From Ananas comosus (lineage: Eukaryota > Streptophyta > Magnoliopsida > Poales > Bromeliaceae), in NCBI RefSeq assembly GCF_001540865.1, contig NC_033625.1, positions 11,326,373 through 11,390,372 on the forward strand: a stretch of DNA of 64,000 nt, in the 5' to 3' direction. How positions within the stretch are numbered: the first letter of the stretch is position 1; each line of letters begins with the position of its first letter. The notes under the pieces are model-generated. The model made no database searches and was not told the DNA's origin. It worked only from the letters and a program-made list of their open reading frames with translations. Of this stretch, positions 48,965 through 61,345 are shown in pieces. Made by a program: the position numbers and the translations under genes.

Positions 48965-50472
48965 TGTCGCGAATGTGGCACATGGACAGTCTCCCTTGTC
49001 GAACAGATAGTCTCTCTTATATATGCATGGCATGGGGACATAGAGTATGACATCCAACCATCACATCAACCACAACGTTAACAACAACGATGACAACAAA
49101 TAGATAATCGACTAACAAAATGAATAGAAAAGCAGATACTGTAAAGAGATACTAATACTGAAAATCGAAAGCAACTACATAAAATACCAAAAACACCAAT
49201 ACACAACTATTAACATGAGAGAGAGCTAAATAACAGGAGTCAAATAAAAGAGTATAATTAAATCTCAAAAGTTACTGCCAGGGGGACACTTTAATCCAAC
49301 AGCGCCCTCACGAAGTGTCTCAAACCTCATCGCTAGTGTCATCTGTGGAAAATAGGGGGTGAGAAACATGTATCATGTTTTCCAGTGGGTACCGCAATCC
49401 GCCGACGGCAAGCTGTACTCACTAGTCAACAAAAGAGCGCGATAATATAAGTCTTCAGCCCTTAGGTACCCTTAGGGCTGGACTTGATAAAAGTTCAATT
49501 TTCAGGGGGGAAATGTTCCCCCCCACTCCCCCTGTGACCCCTCCCCCTTTGTTTCCTTAAGACATGGAACTACCCTTTAGGCAAGGGCAGTCTTGGGTAT
49601 TAGTCTAAAGAGGGCCGCCCCCTTTAGCAATCCCTATATTTTAGATCAAAATGCTATATTTCATTGAACCTTAGGATAATGACCCAATTTAAAACAACCA
49701 CTTGGAATCTCTCCTCAACTGACAGGTATGAACAAATATAACTAATACAATAGCAAAAGTAAAATAGGAAAAGAAGCATGCGACTAAATATCAGAAATAA
49801 TACTGCTATTGTAACAAGATAAGCAAATGTTTATATGGCATCAATTGGGTGAACAATCCGATATCCAAACTCAATCCATACACCGCCGTGTTGGTCCAAA
49901 GGCCTTATGTAATACCACACCTGTGCTCAATCACTGGGCATATAACTGCATTGCAAAAAGACCGCGTAGGGCTCACACGTTGTGTCACGCCTTGGGTCAT
50001 GATGGAAGCCTCTTGTGTATGCCAACTGACCTGCCGTATGTAAAAGGAAGCACCCCGCACATACGAAGCATATACAAGCAACTTGTCCAAAGCATGTACC
50101 AAGAGTGTATATACAAAAGAACATGTATTAGAGTTTGGTATAACTACACAAGTATACCTATGGTATAACTACACAAGTGTACCTACCACTGTACATTAGT
50201 CAAGTATAACCAAAAATAAATACGACTCTGTCGGCCTCCTCCAGGTCCAATATATACAACCAGCTATATACATCCATCAGGTGGTCCTCCTCCAGCACTG
50301 TCTTGATAAGAGATGCTATCTAGCTTGCGATCCTCTTACCTTGATTTATCACTGGCTTTAGAGCTCTGAAATAAAAACAATAATAGGAGGGTGTGAGAAC
50401 TATTGAAAGTCTTTAGTGGGCACAGTCGACCATAACGACAATCTACACCACTAGGTCTATTACAGTCATTAA

Positions 50473-53400
50473 TGCAGAACAGACCTAAACCAATGTTGAT
50501 ATGATTAAAACCGATTTAGTTCATCATTTTTTAATTTAAGATTAGATTAGTTGAGCATATCTTTCAGTTAGTTAAATGAGGATTTTTAGTTATCCTCTTA
50601 TTTGGTTTTATCTGTATCTATTTTTAGATTTTTATTGTTTAGTTAATCTTTAGATAAAGTTGTTTTAGTTGGTCATATAGGATAAGATCAAATCCGAAGT
50701 TGGTTATGGGTATCTAAGGTTAGGATATTATAAATAAGGTATATAGATCTTCATTGTATGAAGAAGACGACGATGATATTAATAAATTAATAAAGGTGAT
50801 TTGGATCTTTGGTGCATGAGCAATATTTTTTTCTTCGCGAATGCGTTGCCCTGGAGTTAGGGATGTAAAACGGGCCGGGCGGCCGACGCCCTGCCCGTGG
50901 GCCGCCCGGCCTGGCACGGCCTTGGGCCGGGCTACAGCACGGCACGGGTACTGTAGCACCCGTGCCGGGCCGGCCCGGCTCGAAGCTCTGGGCCGTGCTG
51001 GGTCGTCCTCTGTGGCCGACGGCCGGCACGGCACGGCACGGCACGGCCCGAAGCGGGCTTGGGCCGTGCCGGGCTAGGAGAGGCGGGCGGCCGGCACGGC
51101 ACGGCCGCTTGGGCCGTGCCAGCCGGCCAGCACGGCTTGGACCCCAAGGCCCAAGGCAGTGGGCCTTGGGGCTAATCTCCTGGGGAGGAGGCCCTCCTCC
51201 CCAGGAGCTCCATGGAGGAGAGGTGCCTCCCAGGAGCTCTTGGAAGAGAGGCGCCTCCACAGCGCCCGGCGACGGCCCCGAAGCCTCTCGCCGCCTCTTT
51301 GGCGCCCGCTCCGGCATCCAGGCCCTGGCCCTGGCCTGGCGCCTGGCGCCGGTCCCGGTCCGGTCCCGGTCCCCACCTGTCCCCTCACCCCCGATCTTCC
51401 CCCTTCCCCGGTGCCCCCTACTCCTCCTCGGCCTCCTCAAGCGGGACGAGCCCACTCCTCCCTGGAAACCCTATCGGCCCGAGCCCCGCTATTTCCTTTT
51501 TATTTTCTTTTTCTTTTTAAAATACAAATTTATTTAGTTTTTAAAAATTAAATATTTTACTATTTAGAATTATTTTATTTAAATTTTTAATGATTTAATC
51601 AAAATATTATTAAATAAATATTTTATTTGATAATATTTTTAATTTTTATACTATTTTTTTTTAAAATTTTAAAAATAAATAATTTAAAAGGCCGGCCGAA
51701 GCATGGCCCGGCCGGTCACGGCTGGGCCTTCCGGGCCAATGAGCTGGGGCCGGGCCGAAGGCTAGGCAGCTCTTGCCCGGCCCGGCACGGCTCGAAATTA
51801 AAGCCGGGCCTGGTCGGGCCGGACATTAGCCCGTTTCGGCTCGGAAAATGTGGGCCGTGTCGGGCACGACCCACATTACACCCCTACCTGGAGTGAGTCC
51901 AGTCTCCTAGTAAGTTGGTTTAGGAGTAGTCCTGATTATCTTTTTTATTTTTTTTTTCTATTTTTTAAAATTTTCTATTTTCTTTAATTTTCATTTTTTT
52001 AATTTTGAAAATTTTTTAAAAATATTTAAGTATTTTAAGAATTTTTTTAAAAAACTTTCAAAATTATAAATCATATTTTGGAGCCCTCTAAAACGTAGGA
52101 CCCTATATCATGTCTTACATCATATTTGGTATTTGAGCTTAGACTATTTGACGATTCTATTTTGTCAAAAGTTTTGGGCTTGTGGAAGAAAACGGGCCGA
52201 GAATTGAAAAAAAAGTAAGAAGTATTGTAAAAAAAGAGTGGAGTGAAAAAAAGATAAAAAAAAGTGCGGAGAAAAAAAAAATGGAGAGTAAAAAAAACAT
52301 TATGGATGCAAAAGAATGTCTTAAAAAGGTTTTTCAAAAGCATGGTAGAAGAAAATGAATTCATATTGAGTCATTGGAAGAAATATGTGAGATGACAAGA
52401 GTCGAGTTTGATGACTGGTTGTATGATCAGGGGTCATATTTTGAGAGAAAAAGAAATGATATTCAGATGGAAATACTAGATGACTTGAGATGGTGGCATA
52501 GATAAAGACAAATATCTCATCTTGATTTTAACAGAATATTTTTGGAGGAAGAAGAAAGGATTGAAAGATATTGAGGATGGTGCTAAAATTGTTGAAAATG
52601 ATTTTTAATGGATGGATAAGGTCAGAGATGAATATCAATGGATCCAACTAAAAGTTCAATTGGAGACCCTAATTACTCTATAGAATACACCACCTGTAGC
52701 ATAGTTGGGAGTCGACAATTCTGATCTGGTTCCATTCACACCATTTGATTGCAAAGTTCTAGATTTGACCGAGTTAGAATTTGAGCATCCACAATTAAAT
52801 CATGAAGCCAAGGTAGATGAGCGTGTTGAAACGAAAAGATTATAGACTGAGTTACCCTTATTGCCCCAGCAATATGAGTCCTCCATACCAAAACTTCAGA
52901 TTGCAACGAAACCACCTTTTTCATTGATATCGAACCTTATGAAGTCACATGAACTTATCAGTCGTTCTTCTTACATCAAGACCAAGCCGGAAACACGGAT
53001 GATGCCGGTTGTTCGACATGCAAGCATTGGGCTGCATCACTTTATTCTGCACACTTGGTTGTTTTCTATCACCTTGCAAATCCAACTGATTTCGAGGACG
53101 AGATTCTACATAGCGAGAGCGACAATGCAGAACAGCCCTGAACTAATGTTGATCGGATTAAACCGATTTAGTTCATTATTTTTTAACATAAGATATGGTT
53201 AGTTGAGCATATCTTTCAGTTAGTTAAATGAGGATTTTTAGTTATCTTCTTATTTGGTTTTATCTGTATTTGTTTATAGATTTTTATTGTCTAGTTAATC
53301 TTTAGATAAAGCTGGTTTAGTTGGTCATATAGGATAAGATCAAATTCGAAGTTGGTTATGCGTATCTACGGTTAAGGATATTATAAATAAGGTATAGATT

Positions 53401-53722
53401 TTCATTGTATGAAGAAGATGACGATGATATTAATAAATTAATAAAGGTGATTCGAAGCTTTGGTGCACGAGCAATATTTTTTCCTTCGCAAATGTGTCGC
53501 CCTGGAGTGAGTCCAGTCCCGGAGTGAGTTCGGTTCAGGAGTGAGTCCTGATTATCTTTTCTATTTTTTACTTTAATTTTCTTTTTTTTAAACTTTGAAA
53601 ATTTCTAAAAAAAATTGAAATATCTCAAATATTTTTAAAATTTTTTTACAAAAACTTTCAAAATTCTAAATCATATTTTGGAGCACTCTAAAACGTAGGA
53701 CCCTATATCCTGTCCTACATCA
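50473..53722 (+). mobile_element. small non-coding LTR retrotransposon
   Basis: Two LTRs of about 600 bp (50473-52122 with a 1-kb hAT insertion, and 53126-53722) begin TGCAGAACAG and end CTACATCA. The primer site TGGTATTTGAGC at 52127-52138 is a two-base variant of the Met tRNA site. The internal 1 kb has only broken reading frames and no gag or pol, so it is non-autonomous (LARD/TRIM-like). No exact target duplication; GTCAT at 50465 and GTCGT at 53723 are a possible pair. Confidence 0.8.
50858..51886. mobile_element. hAT-type element with GGCACGGC repeats
   Basis: 1029 bp, ends TAGGGATGTAA and TTACACCCCTA, flanked by an exact 8-bp duplication CCTGGAGT (50850-50857, 51887-51894). The sister LTR at 53126-53722 shows the uninterrupted site (CGCCCTGGAGTGAGTCC near 53498). 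The interior has dense GGGCCG/CGGCACGGC repeats, a GC-rich middle and an AT-rich block (51500-51690). Long open frames here are products of the GC content. Confidence 0.93.
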
Positions 53723-55435
53723 GTCGTCAATGGTGAAAACTGAACTGAATACATAATAATACTGAACTGGAAATAAATAACTGCTATCATACCTCTAGAA
53801 GCATATATTGGAACTATAAATCATGTCTTATATGCATAAACGAAAATAACTGGTAATAACCGGTGCCACATAACCCAATCACATTGAGTGACTTATAAGT
53901 TTGGTCAAGTTTGTGTCGCCTCATGTTCAACCCCCACCTATAGTGGTCCGCTTCCATGCAGGCAACTGCCAGGACTTTTCACAAGGCTAATCTTTGTAGG
54001 GCCCACTTGCGGGCGCGACTGCCGACTGCAATCGAGTATCAAAATTCCACATATACTGTTAAGTTTAATTTGGCTTTTGCGGGTTGTAGTCATGTGCGTA
54101 TGATCAACAAGACCATAATCATACTGTCTACTCGCCCCTTGGCACTTACATATAATCTTTCACTGTCTTTTCACAATTCATCTGTCCTTGGCATTTTCAC
54201 AAATTTCTTACAATTTTCTTGCCCTGCGGTATATTTATTGTTCAACAAAATATGATCCCTACCAGACATTGTATAACTAGTGCTATTTGGGAATAATATG
54301 TACGTGTAAGATTCTATTGGAAAATTTAGACAGTTTTTTACGACGACCATTTTTATACTCACTTTCTTGCTATCTCTTTTCACATGATTTCTATAGCAAA
54401 GCATCAACAATAACATGTTTTCCAATAGGATTATATATCATGTCATCTGATCATCTACTCAAGATATGCTTATAGACATAATAGTTAGTTTGTCGATTTC
54501 GGCAACATAATACCCACCTCGACAAGCTCCAAGGAAGGTATGTTCAACTCTACTTGGCAACACACTCCACTAGGAGACCCAAGACACTTAGCTCCTAGAT
54601 CACAGAACCATGATCCTCAATTCCTCAACTACTTTATTGTAATCAGTTAAAATCTTATTTTTCAATCTTTAAACTCATTTATTCCTTACCTCAAATCTAG
54701 TACAGAATAGAAGACTTAAGCTAGGATTTTCCCAAGTTCTCCTCCTCACTTCAATCCCCAACTACGCAAGCACTACGGATCATCGGATCACCAACAAGAA
54801 GAAATATCAACTTCTAGGCCTTCTCAACATGGACCCTAAGTTTTGTTAGGAGGAGAATGAGAAGAAAATAAGAGAGGAAAGGGCATTGTTCATCTAGTAA
54901 ATGAAGGAGGTGTCGAGGAAGGTTTGCAACTTCTAGTAAATGAAGGAGGTGTTCATCTATTTATAGGCCTGCAACAATAGCATTTGAGCCCTCAAACATT
55001 CCACAAATCACCCTTAATCCGGAACCAGTTTTGGTGCTCGAAACCATATTCGGGCATCCGATTCCTCATTAGTCCAATGGTTTCGGGCTCCCAGTGTTGC
55101 ACTTGAATGCTCGAAACTTGCGAAGCATTGCTAGCTTAGCCTTTCAGGCGTCTGGAACCACTTTTCGGGTGTCTGAAACTAACGTAGTGACTTGGTCACT
55201 CCAGCTCGGTTGTGCTTATTCACAACTTTTGGGCATTCATACTACTTTCGGGCGCTCGCGATATTGCTGAGCAGTGACTTCACCCTTTCAGACCAACTCT
55301 TGCCAACCTTTGGGCGTTCAAGAATTCCACCAGAACATTTCGAACATCTGGTCCAACACCCGGATCCTCCGAATCATCTCGTCACCTCAGCTCAGGACTT
55401 CCGAGCACCCATACCTAATTTCGGGTGTCCGGAAT

Positions 55436-55968
55436 TGTCACACCCCAATAATCCCACATCGGATAGGAATGGGGATGTGATTGGGTATATAAGAGACTTC
55501 GACACTAGTAATAATAACTGGGCTTAAGTATTTTGGGCCGGTGGTTGGGCCCAACGAGTTATTGTTGCTAGTGGGCTGGGTTGTTACATTTAGTATCAGA
55601 GCTAATCACCAGCCAGAAATGTGTGGCGAGTCTCTACTGAGCCAGGGTCTGAAAGATAAGGTGATAGGCTATGCCGGAGTCTGTATGACAAGGTGACCAG
55701 CTATGCCAGGGTCTGGATGATAAGGCTAGCGAGACGAGTCTCACATCGCCTGGTGATCTTGGGCTGTGTGTGTGATTGGACTGACGAGGACGTCAGGGTC
55801 TTAACGGGGGGAGTCTGTCACACTCCAATAATCCCACATCGGATAGGAATGGGAATGTGATTGGGTATATAAGAGACTTAGATACTAGTAATAATAACTG
55901 GGCTTAAGCATTTTGGGCTGGTGGTTGGACCCAACGAGTTATTGTTACTAGTGGGCTGGGTCGTTATA
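55436..55968 (+). mobile_element. TRIM retrotransposon
   Basis: 533 bp with two 153-bp LTRs (55436-55588, 55816-55968) starting TGTCACAC(C/T)CCAATAATC. Primer site TAGTATCAGAGC follows the first LTR, and purine tract ACGGGGGGAGTC precedes the second. Exact target duplication GGAAT (55431-55435, 55969-55973). Each LTR carries GGGTATATAAGAGAC, a good TATA box. A few point differences separate the LTRs. Confidence 0.95.
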
Positions 55969-55983
55969 GGAATTACTTTGAAA

Positions 55984-56326
55984 CAAGGATTTAAGTGCCG
56001 TAGCACGGGGTCGTGCCGGAAACTTGCCGGCACGGTAGGGCACGGTGCGTGCCGAGCCGTGCCGATGCGTGCCGGTCAAAAAAATTCTTGTGTGCCAACA
56101 CATAATAGTATGAAATATATATTTTCTTTAGCAACAAAATATTCTAACTATTTATTATGTCTTTTTATCACATCTTTTGAACTTTATTGAGAAAATTATT
56201 TACTAATTTAAAGAATAGAGAGTTTTGAGCTGTGCCATTGGCACGGGGTTTGCATCGTGCCGGTATCTTGTTGGCACAATACAGCATGGTGGATATGGCC
56301 CGTGCCGATGGAAACTTAAAACCTTG
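55984..56326. mobile_element. hAT MITE with GTGCCGGCACGG repeats
   Basis: 343 bp, ends CAAGGATTTAAGT and ACTTAAAACCTTG, exact 8-bp duplication CTTTGAAA (55976-55983, 56327-56334). Inside are repeats of GTGCCGGCACGG. No ORF. Confidence 0.92.
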
Positions 56327-57478
56327 CTTTGAAACTTAAGTTTCAATAGAGTTCGCTTCTAATTTTCGTTTTCGCATCCATTTCGCACCAAAATAGGTCC
56401 AACTCATTCCAGAACTCTCCAGAAGCACTTACCATCATCTCTTACTGTGATCTTGTAAATTCGCGAAGATCCAGTATATTACACGTCGAAACATGACCAC
56501 TTTTTCGAAAAAGAATATCGTTGTGGTGCCCAAACCATTGGTGTTTGTGAAATGCTCCATGAACGGTGACGATCGATGTTGATGCTCAATAGCCAAACCG
56601 TCGACAAAGAGACGAGAGAAATAATTAGATAGTCCACTGACTTATAAAGTCAAACAATATCACAATAGTAACAGTATAACACCGACCGACCAGGTCAACT
56701 ACTATCATATGGTTAAAAGTAATGAAAGATCTACCGCTCTACAACTCAAAGATAATCTACATGATATATCAATTGGAGTAGAGGAACTACGATAATAAGT
56801 CAAGTGGTGAAAAAGATATACTCAACCATATAGGAGAATAAAATGATAAGAGAATCTAATCGAGTAGGCACCACTTTACGGAATTCGAATAGAAGCATCT
56901 ACCTCAAAACAAAAATCGATTCCGCAACTTGATTGATGCTCCTAAACGTCGCCTAGACCTAAGAAAGATCTCACGGAGTCACAATCAGTCCTCAATCCAA
57001 AAATAACACCAAAGTTATCCTCAATCACCATAATCACTAAACAAAGCAATCAGGCAAACGGTTCTATTTATCGATTTTCGAAACTCGCTGGAATTCACAG
57101 AAATTCATCGAAAACACTTCCACAACTCATGAAGTGCCTCGAAAGATGCCATTCGTCTCCGAAACCCATCCGCTGGCCCGAAACACACAAATTTGGGTGT
57201 TTGGCAGCTGCACGTGAAGTATACACTAAGAAAAAGGTTGTAGTCAAAATAGGCACAACGGGTCTCCGGAAGTGTCGATTTGGGCAACGGAAACCACCAC
57301 GACCTTGAACACTCAAGACATTGAGAGTCGACCAGCCAAGGATGCTCGGTAACAACAAAAGGCAGCCATAGCGGTTTTTTCGCAAATTTCAAACCGAACT
57401 CACGTGTTAACTGCCAATTTCAATGACAATGCATCTAAAGCCCAATCAAGCTTCAAAATGATTTTCGGACCTAGGACA

Positions 57479-57975
57479 ATTTAGTCTAAGGGTCATATGC
57501 AAGTAACTAACGTTGCCTAAAGCAGCCATTATCATGCAATTGCACAAAAAACTCTACGATTTCATATAACTGCACATTGCTATAGAAATTGAATTTTAGG
57601 CTCGTTGCTGATGTTTTCGTGACTTGGAATGCCGATCAACAACACCAGTAAGTGGGCAGCGAGGTTTCGGACGTTGTGCTTGCGATCTAGAGCGCCAACG
57701 GCTGCCGATGACGAAGATAGAGCAGCTTTTTCTTTAGACCATGATCCCCTGGGACCGTCGTAGTTCAACCAGTGATTGGGGGTTGATCAAACCGTAATGA
57801 AGGGAGCACGAGAATGAAGGATCACCAGGAGGGCCGCGCTCCACAGAGGGGTCGCCGACAATAGGGATGGCCGGAATCAGGAGTAGGTGGGTGGCGCTGG
57901 CGACGGTAGGGAGGGAGGTGAGTGGCGGCTGGGGTGAAGAGGGGGGAGAGGAAAGGGTTTAAAACCCTAGTTTCT
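57479..57975. other. unassigned sequence, GC-rich toward the right
   Basis: No confident feature. 57780-57960 resembles the GC-rich leader or first-exon style seen in LTRs and genes, on the minus strand, but no protein domain is recognised. A TA microsatellite follows (57976-58001). Confidence 0.4.
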
Positions 57976-58097
57976 CATATATATATATATATATATATAT
58001 AGTCCGGCTGGGATACTATTGATTGCACCAAGGGCTTGGTGCTATCGAGTTTTCCACCGTTAGATTTAACCCTTCGATTATTTTTACCCATTAGATT

Positions 58098-61000
58098 CAG
58101 TGTTTGTAAAGGCGCGCCTGAGGCGCGCGCCTCAGCGCCTAGGCACGACACATAAAAGGCGTCTACAACAATAGAAATATAAAAGCAAGGAAGGTAGAAC
58201 ATCTATAAATATCAGAGCAACTAGCAGCTAAAGGCTAACAACAAGTAGGAAAAAAAAAGAAACTGAACACTAAAGCATAATGTAAACTAATACATCATAG
58301 ATCTCAAGATACACAAGTAGGGTGGTCTCTATAACAAGGTACAAAACTCTCACAACCTCTCCAAATGAAAAACAAAAGAGAGCTGGACCACCTATCGTCA
58401 AATCCCTCGATAGCTAGCTCGAGACGAAACCTTTCCCGCGATCCCGAGCCTTTCCCGAAGTGGAAGGCTCTGAAATAAAACATAAAACAGGGGGCGTGAG
58501 AACTATAATTTATAATTCCCAGTGGGCAATTACTGACCTTAGCCAAATGCACCACTAGGCCCAAATCATGAGCAGATATAGACAATGAAATAATAACTGC
58601 GGAAATGAAAGCATATGATAAATGCTATACTACTATGCCACAAGTAAACATGATATGAACATGGAGTACATCTACTCTATCATGATTCAATATGCCAAAA
58701 CATGTCTAGTATACTAAAAATGCAATACTATCAAGTATACTACATATCCAAGCGTCCAATACATATCTAGTATGCACTATTATGGCGACCAAGTATACTC
58801 TATGTCCCAATGTCCACTGAATCCAATTACGATATACTATCAAGTAGTGATTATAACATATACGACTCCGTGTCGATTTCCATGTACCAATTAAGGACCT
58901 ACACAATGTAGTCCAGCTTGTGCCGCCTAGCTGCCTGTGGTAGCCCATCATTCCATGCTAGAAATGAGTCTATCCCACATGACCCTACAGGCGTCTCGCC
59001 GCCTAGCTGCCCGTGGTAGCTCATCATCCCGCGCTGGAATGAGGCTGTCCCATGCGACCCTACAGGCGTCTCAAACACGCACGCGCGAACCGTGTCGCAA
59101 AAGGCCAACTTCGGAGTGCCGGCTTGTAGGGAACGACCCTCACAAGCATGTGCGAATGAGTACAAATGGCAAGCAAGCAAAGTCATCGTCTCAACGATCC
59201 GGTCATCATGGCTCTACCATGGAAATGATCGCTAGCAACTCGTAGGTCTAATCCAATGTCCCAAGTAAAGGTTTAACCGTTCAATAATTCCAATGCCCTT
59301 TTGTGACCTTAGATTACTAAGTCCATACATATTCCAAGCCTAATGCTTCTTTATGACATTAGCTTACTATTAACATACGTGTCCCGAGCTCAATGCCGCT
59401 TTATGGCATTAGCTCATACATACATACACTCTAGCCTATGTCACTTAATGACAAAATGTCCAACAACGCCAAGCATGCGTTCTAAGTCCAAGAATGTAAT
59501 CTACATGTCATATGCACTATATGCAACATGATCTCAATCACATGTAAGAATGCTAACCATATGCAAGGTTCCAATCCTGAATAGTTCTCTACTACATAGA
59601 GGTCCAATGTACTTTATACATAACATGCACATATTAAGCATTCTAAAATTATCAAATATTCTATCTAGTAAGAATATGCATGTATTTCCAGTTTACGAAA
59701 AGTAAAAACCAACATAGGGATGATTTATCCCATTTTGGTGAGGCCAAACCCACCACAACTCTTGCGCTCCTTTGTTTGCTCCGACGAAGGTGTCCACAAG
59801 TCTCCTAGCACCCTAAAGATGTAGGAACAAGAGTTAAACGAATCTTACAAACAACTATAAGGTTGATCATTAACCATCTCAAGCTAAGGTGGAGAAAAAC
59901 TCACCGAATGCGAAGGAAGCTCTCTCGATCTCCAAGTGGGAGTTAGAGTCCTTTCAAACCAACCTAAACAAGGGTTCTAAACCCATCAATTAGGTCCCAA
60001 AGCCCCCCAAAACAAAAATTCCCAAAATAAGCCCTAAATTCCAAAATCTAGGGTTTCATTTGGTAAAACCTACCAAAACATGCTTCAAGGTGTAGATTAA
60101 GCATACTAACCTCCTTGGTAGCTCCAAACCAAGCTCAAAATGCTCTAGGGTTGAAGATTGATCCTCTATCAAGCTCTTAGCCCAAGCTCCAAGCCTCCAA
60201 TGGTGAAGAAAGAGAGAAAGGGTTGAAGCTCCAAGCTCCCTCAAGCAAGCTCCTCCTTTCCTCATTCTCCTTCCTCTTCTTCTTCTTCTCTTTCTAGAGG
60301 GTGTAAGAGAGTGAGAAGTGAGGAAAAGAGAGAGAGGAAATGGCCTATAAGCCCTCCCAAGTAATAATATCCACATAGGTCCCCCAACAATCCAACTAGT
60401 GCACAGCCCTGGACTGGGCAATTTTCGCCCAGAGGGACCGGTCTCTCCCAGTTGGGATCGGTCCCTCGGGACCCTCCCGCAAAACCAGCTCTCGGGAACC
60501 GGTCTTTCCCCGCATGGGACCGGTCTCTCCCCGCGAAAACGCGCTCGAGGACCGGTCTCATTCGCCAGAGACCGGTTGCATCAAGCCTGGCCGCGACACT
60601 GTTCCGAGGGGACCGATCTCTCCCACCAGGGACCGGTCCCCGAGAGTGAAAACTCTCAGGACTGGCCAAAATCTAGAATTCAAATTTTTTAGGTCGGAAT
60701 ACATTCTACGACCCTCCACAAAGCGTGGAAAAACTCGAAACTCAAGTCAAACACTCGAACCTTGCAATTTGCACAGGTCCAGTGTGTTACACCTCTGCGC
60801 CTCAACAATAGCGAGGTGAGGCGCTATTGCTGAGGCGCGCGCCTTAGGCGAGGGGCGAGGCGCACATAAGGCGCGCTCCTCGGCATATTTAATATTTTTT
60901 GGATTTTGGATTAAAGTTTTCGGGTTATTGGGTTTCGGATATAAATTTTATGTTTTAGCCCGATAAGATTAGTAAAGGAATCTAAAAGAAACCTAAAAAA

Positions 61001-61345
61001 AACCCTAATGAAATCTATCTACTGCCCTCTCATCCTACCACTCTATCCTTTTACCGCCCTCTTCTCCTTCTTAAGGCCAAATGAAAACATTGGCACCACA
61101 ATCACTTTTAAGTTGAAAGTCGAAATATATTTTTTTTAACTTGAGAACCTATATGCATGTTTTTCTTTACTTTTTTATAGTTATGTTATCTTTGTATAGT
61201 TATTTTAGAGTTTTTTTAATGTAGAATATCAAATTAAATTACTGTGCGCCTCGCCTTCTTGAGGCGCGCGCCTCGCAGTGCGCCTCGTGCCTAGGCTCCA
61301 GGAAAGTCTTGCGTTTTTTTGCGCCTCGCGCCTTTTCAAACACTG
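58098..61345. mobile_element. hAT-type element with GAGGCGCG repeats
   Basis: Ends CAGTGTTTGTAAAGGCGC and GCGCCTTTTCAAACACTG, exact 8-bp duplication ATTAGATT (58090-58097, 61346-61353). Own sequence is 58098-58142 and 60792-61345, with repeats such as GAGGCGCGCGCCTC. A Gypsy LTR is inserted in it. No transposase. Confidence 0.92.
58143..60791 (-). mobile_element. Gypsy LTR nested in the hAT element
   Basis: Minus-oriented LTR related to 12054-12593 (shared AAGGCGTCTACAACA and following bases) ending CAGTGTGTTACA. The first 50-60 bases expected on the left are missing, and no target duplication is seen. It has the hairpin at 58494-58527, a GA-rich leader (60270-60330), a TATA-like CCTATAAGCC near 60346 and the ACCGGT array at 60433-60648. 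Confidence 0.82.

Larger units (their letters stand above)
49983..56483 (-). mobile_element. solo Gypsy LTR, inner, with four nested insertions
   Basis: Starts TGTCACGCCTTGGG and ends CCAGTATATTACA, flanked by CGTTG (49978-49982) and CGTCG (56484-56488), a 5-bp duplication with one change. LTR sequence proper is 49983-50472, 53723-55435, 55969-55983 and 56327-56483. It carries a decayed hairpin (50390-50420). In place of ACCGGT units it has repeats like TTTCGGGCGCTCG and TTTCGGGTGTCCGGAA (55020-55436). Confidence 0.72.
48965..57478 (-). mobile_element. old Gypsy LTR, outer of two nested LTRs
   Basis: Minus-oriented LTR-like sequence at 48965-49982 and 56484 to about 57478. The left boundary TGTCGCGAATG is set by distance: the hairpin at 49356-49390 lies about 390 bases inward, as in the other LTRs. 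On the right, CCTAGGACA at 57478 looks like the family end. An alternative end at 57422 would give a target duplication ATGAC matching 48960-48964. The right edge is therefore uncertain. Confidence 0.45.

Noticed and set aside
50787..51551. Long overlapping open frames of more than 100 codons on both strands
   Set aside because: They lie inside the GC-rich repeat interior of a hAT element with exact target duplication. Frames stay open through base composition; no domain is present.
57095..57768. Minus-strand frames suggesting a gene
   Set aside because: No domain, start context or splice pattern; the surroundings look like LTR sequence.
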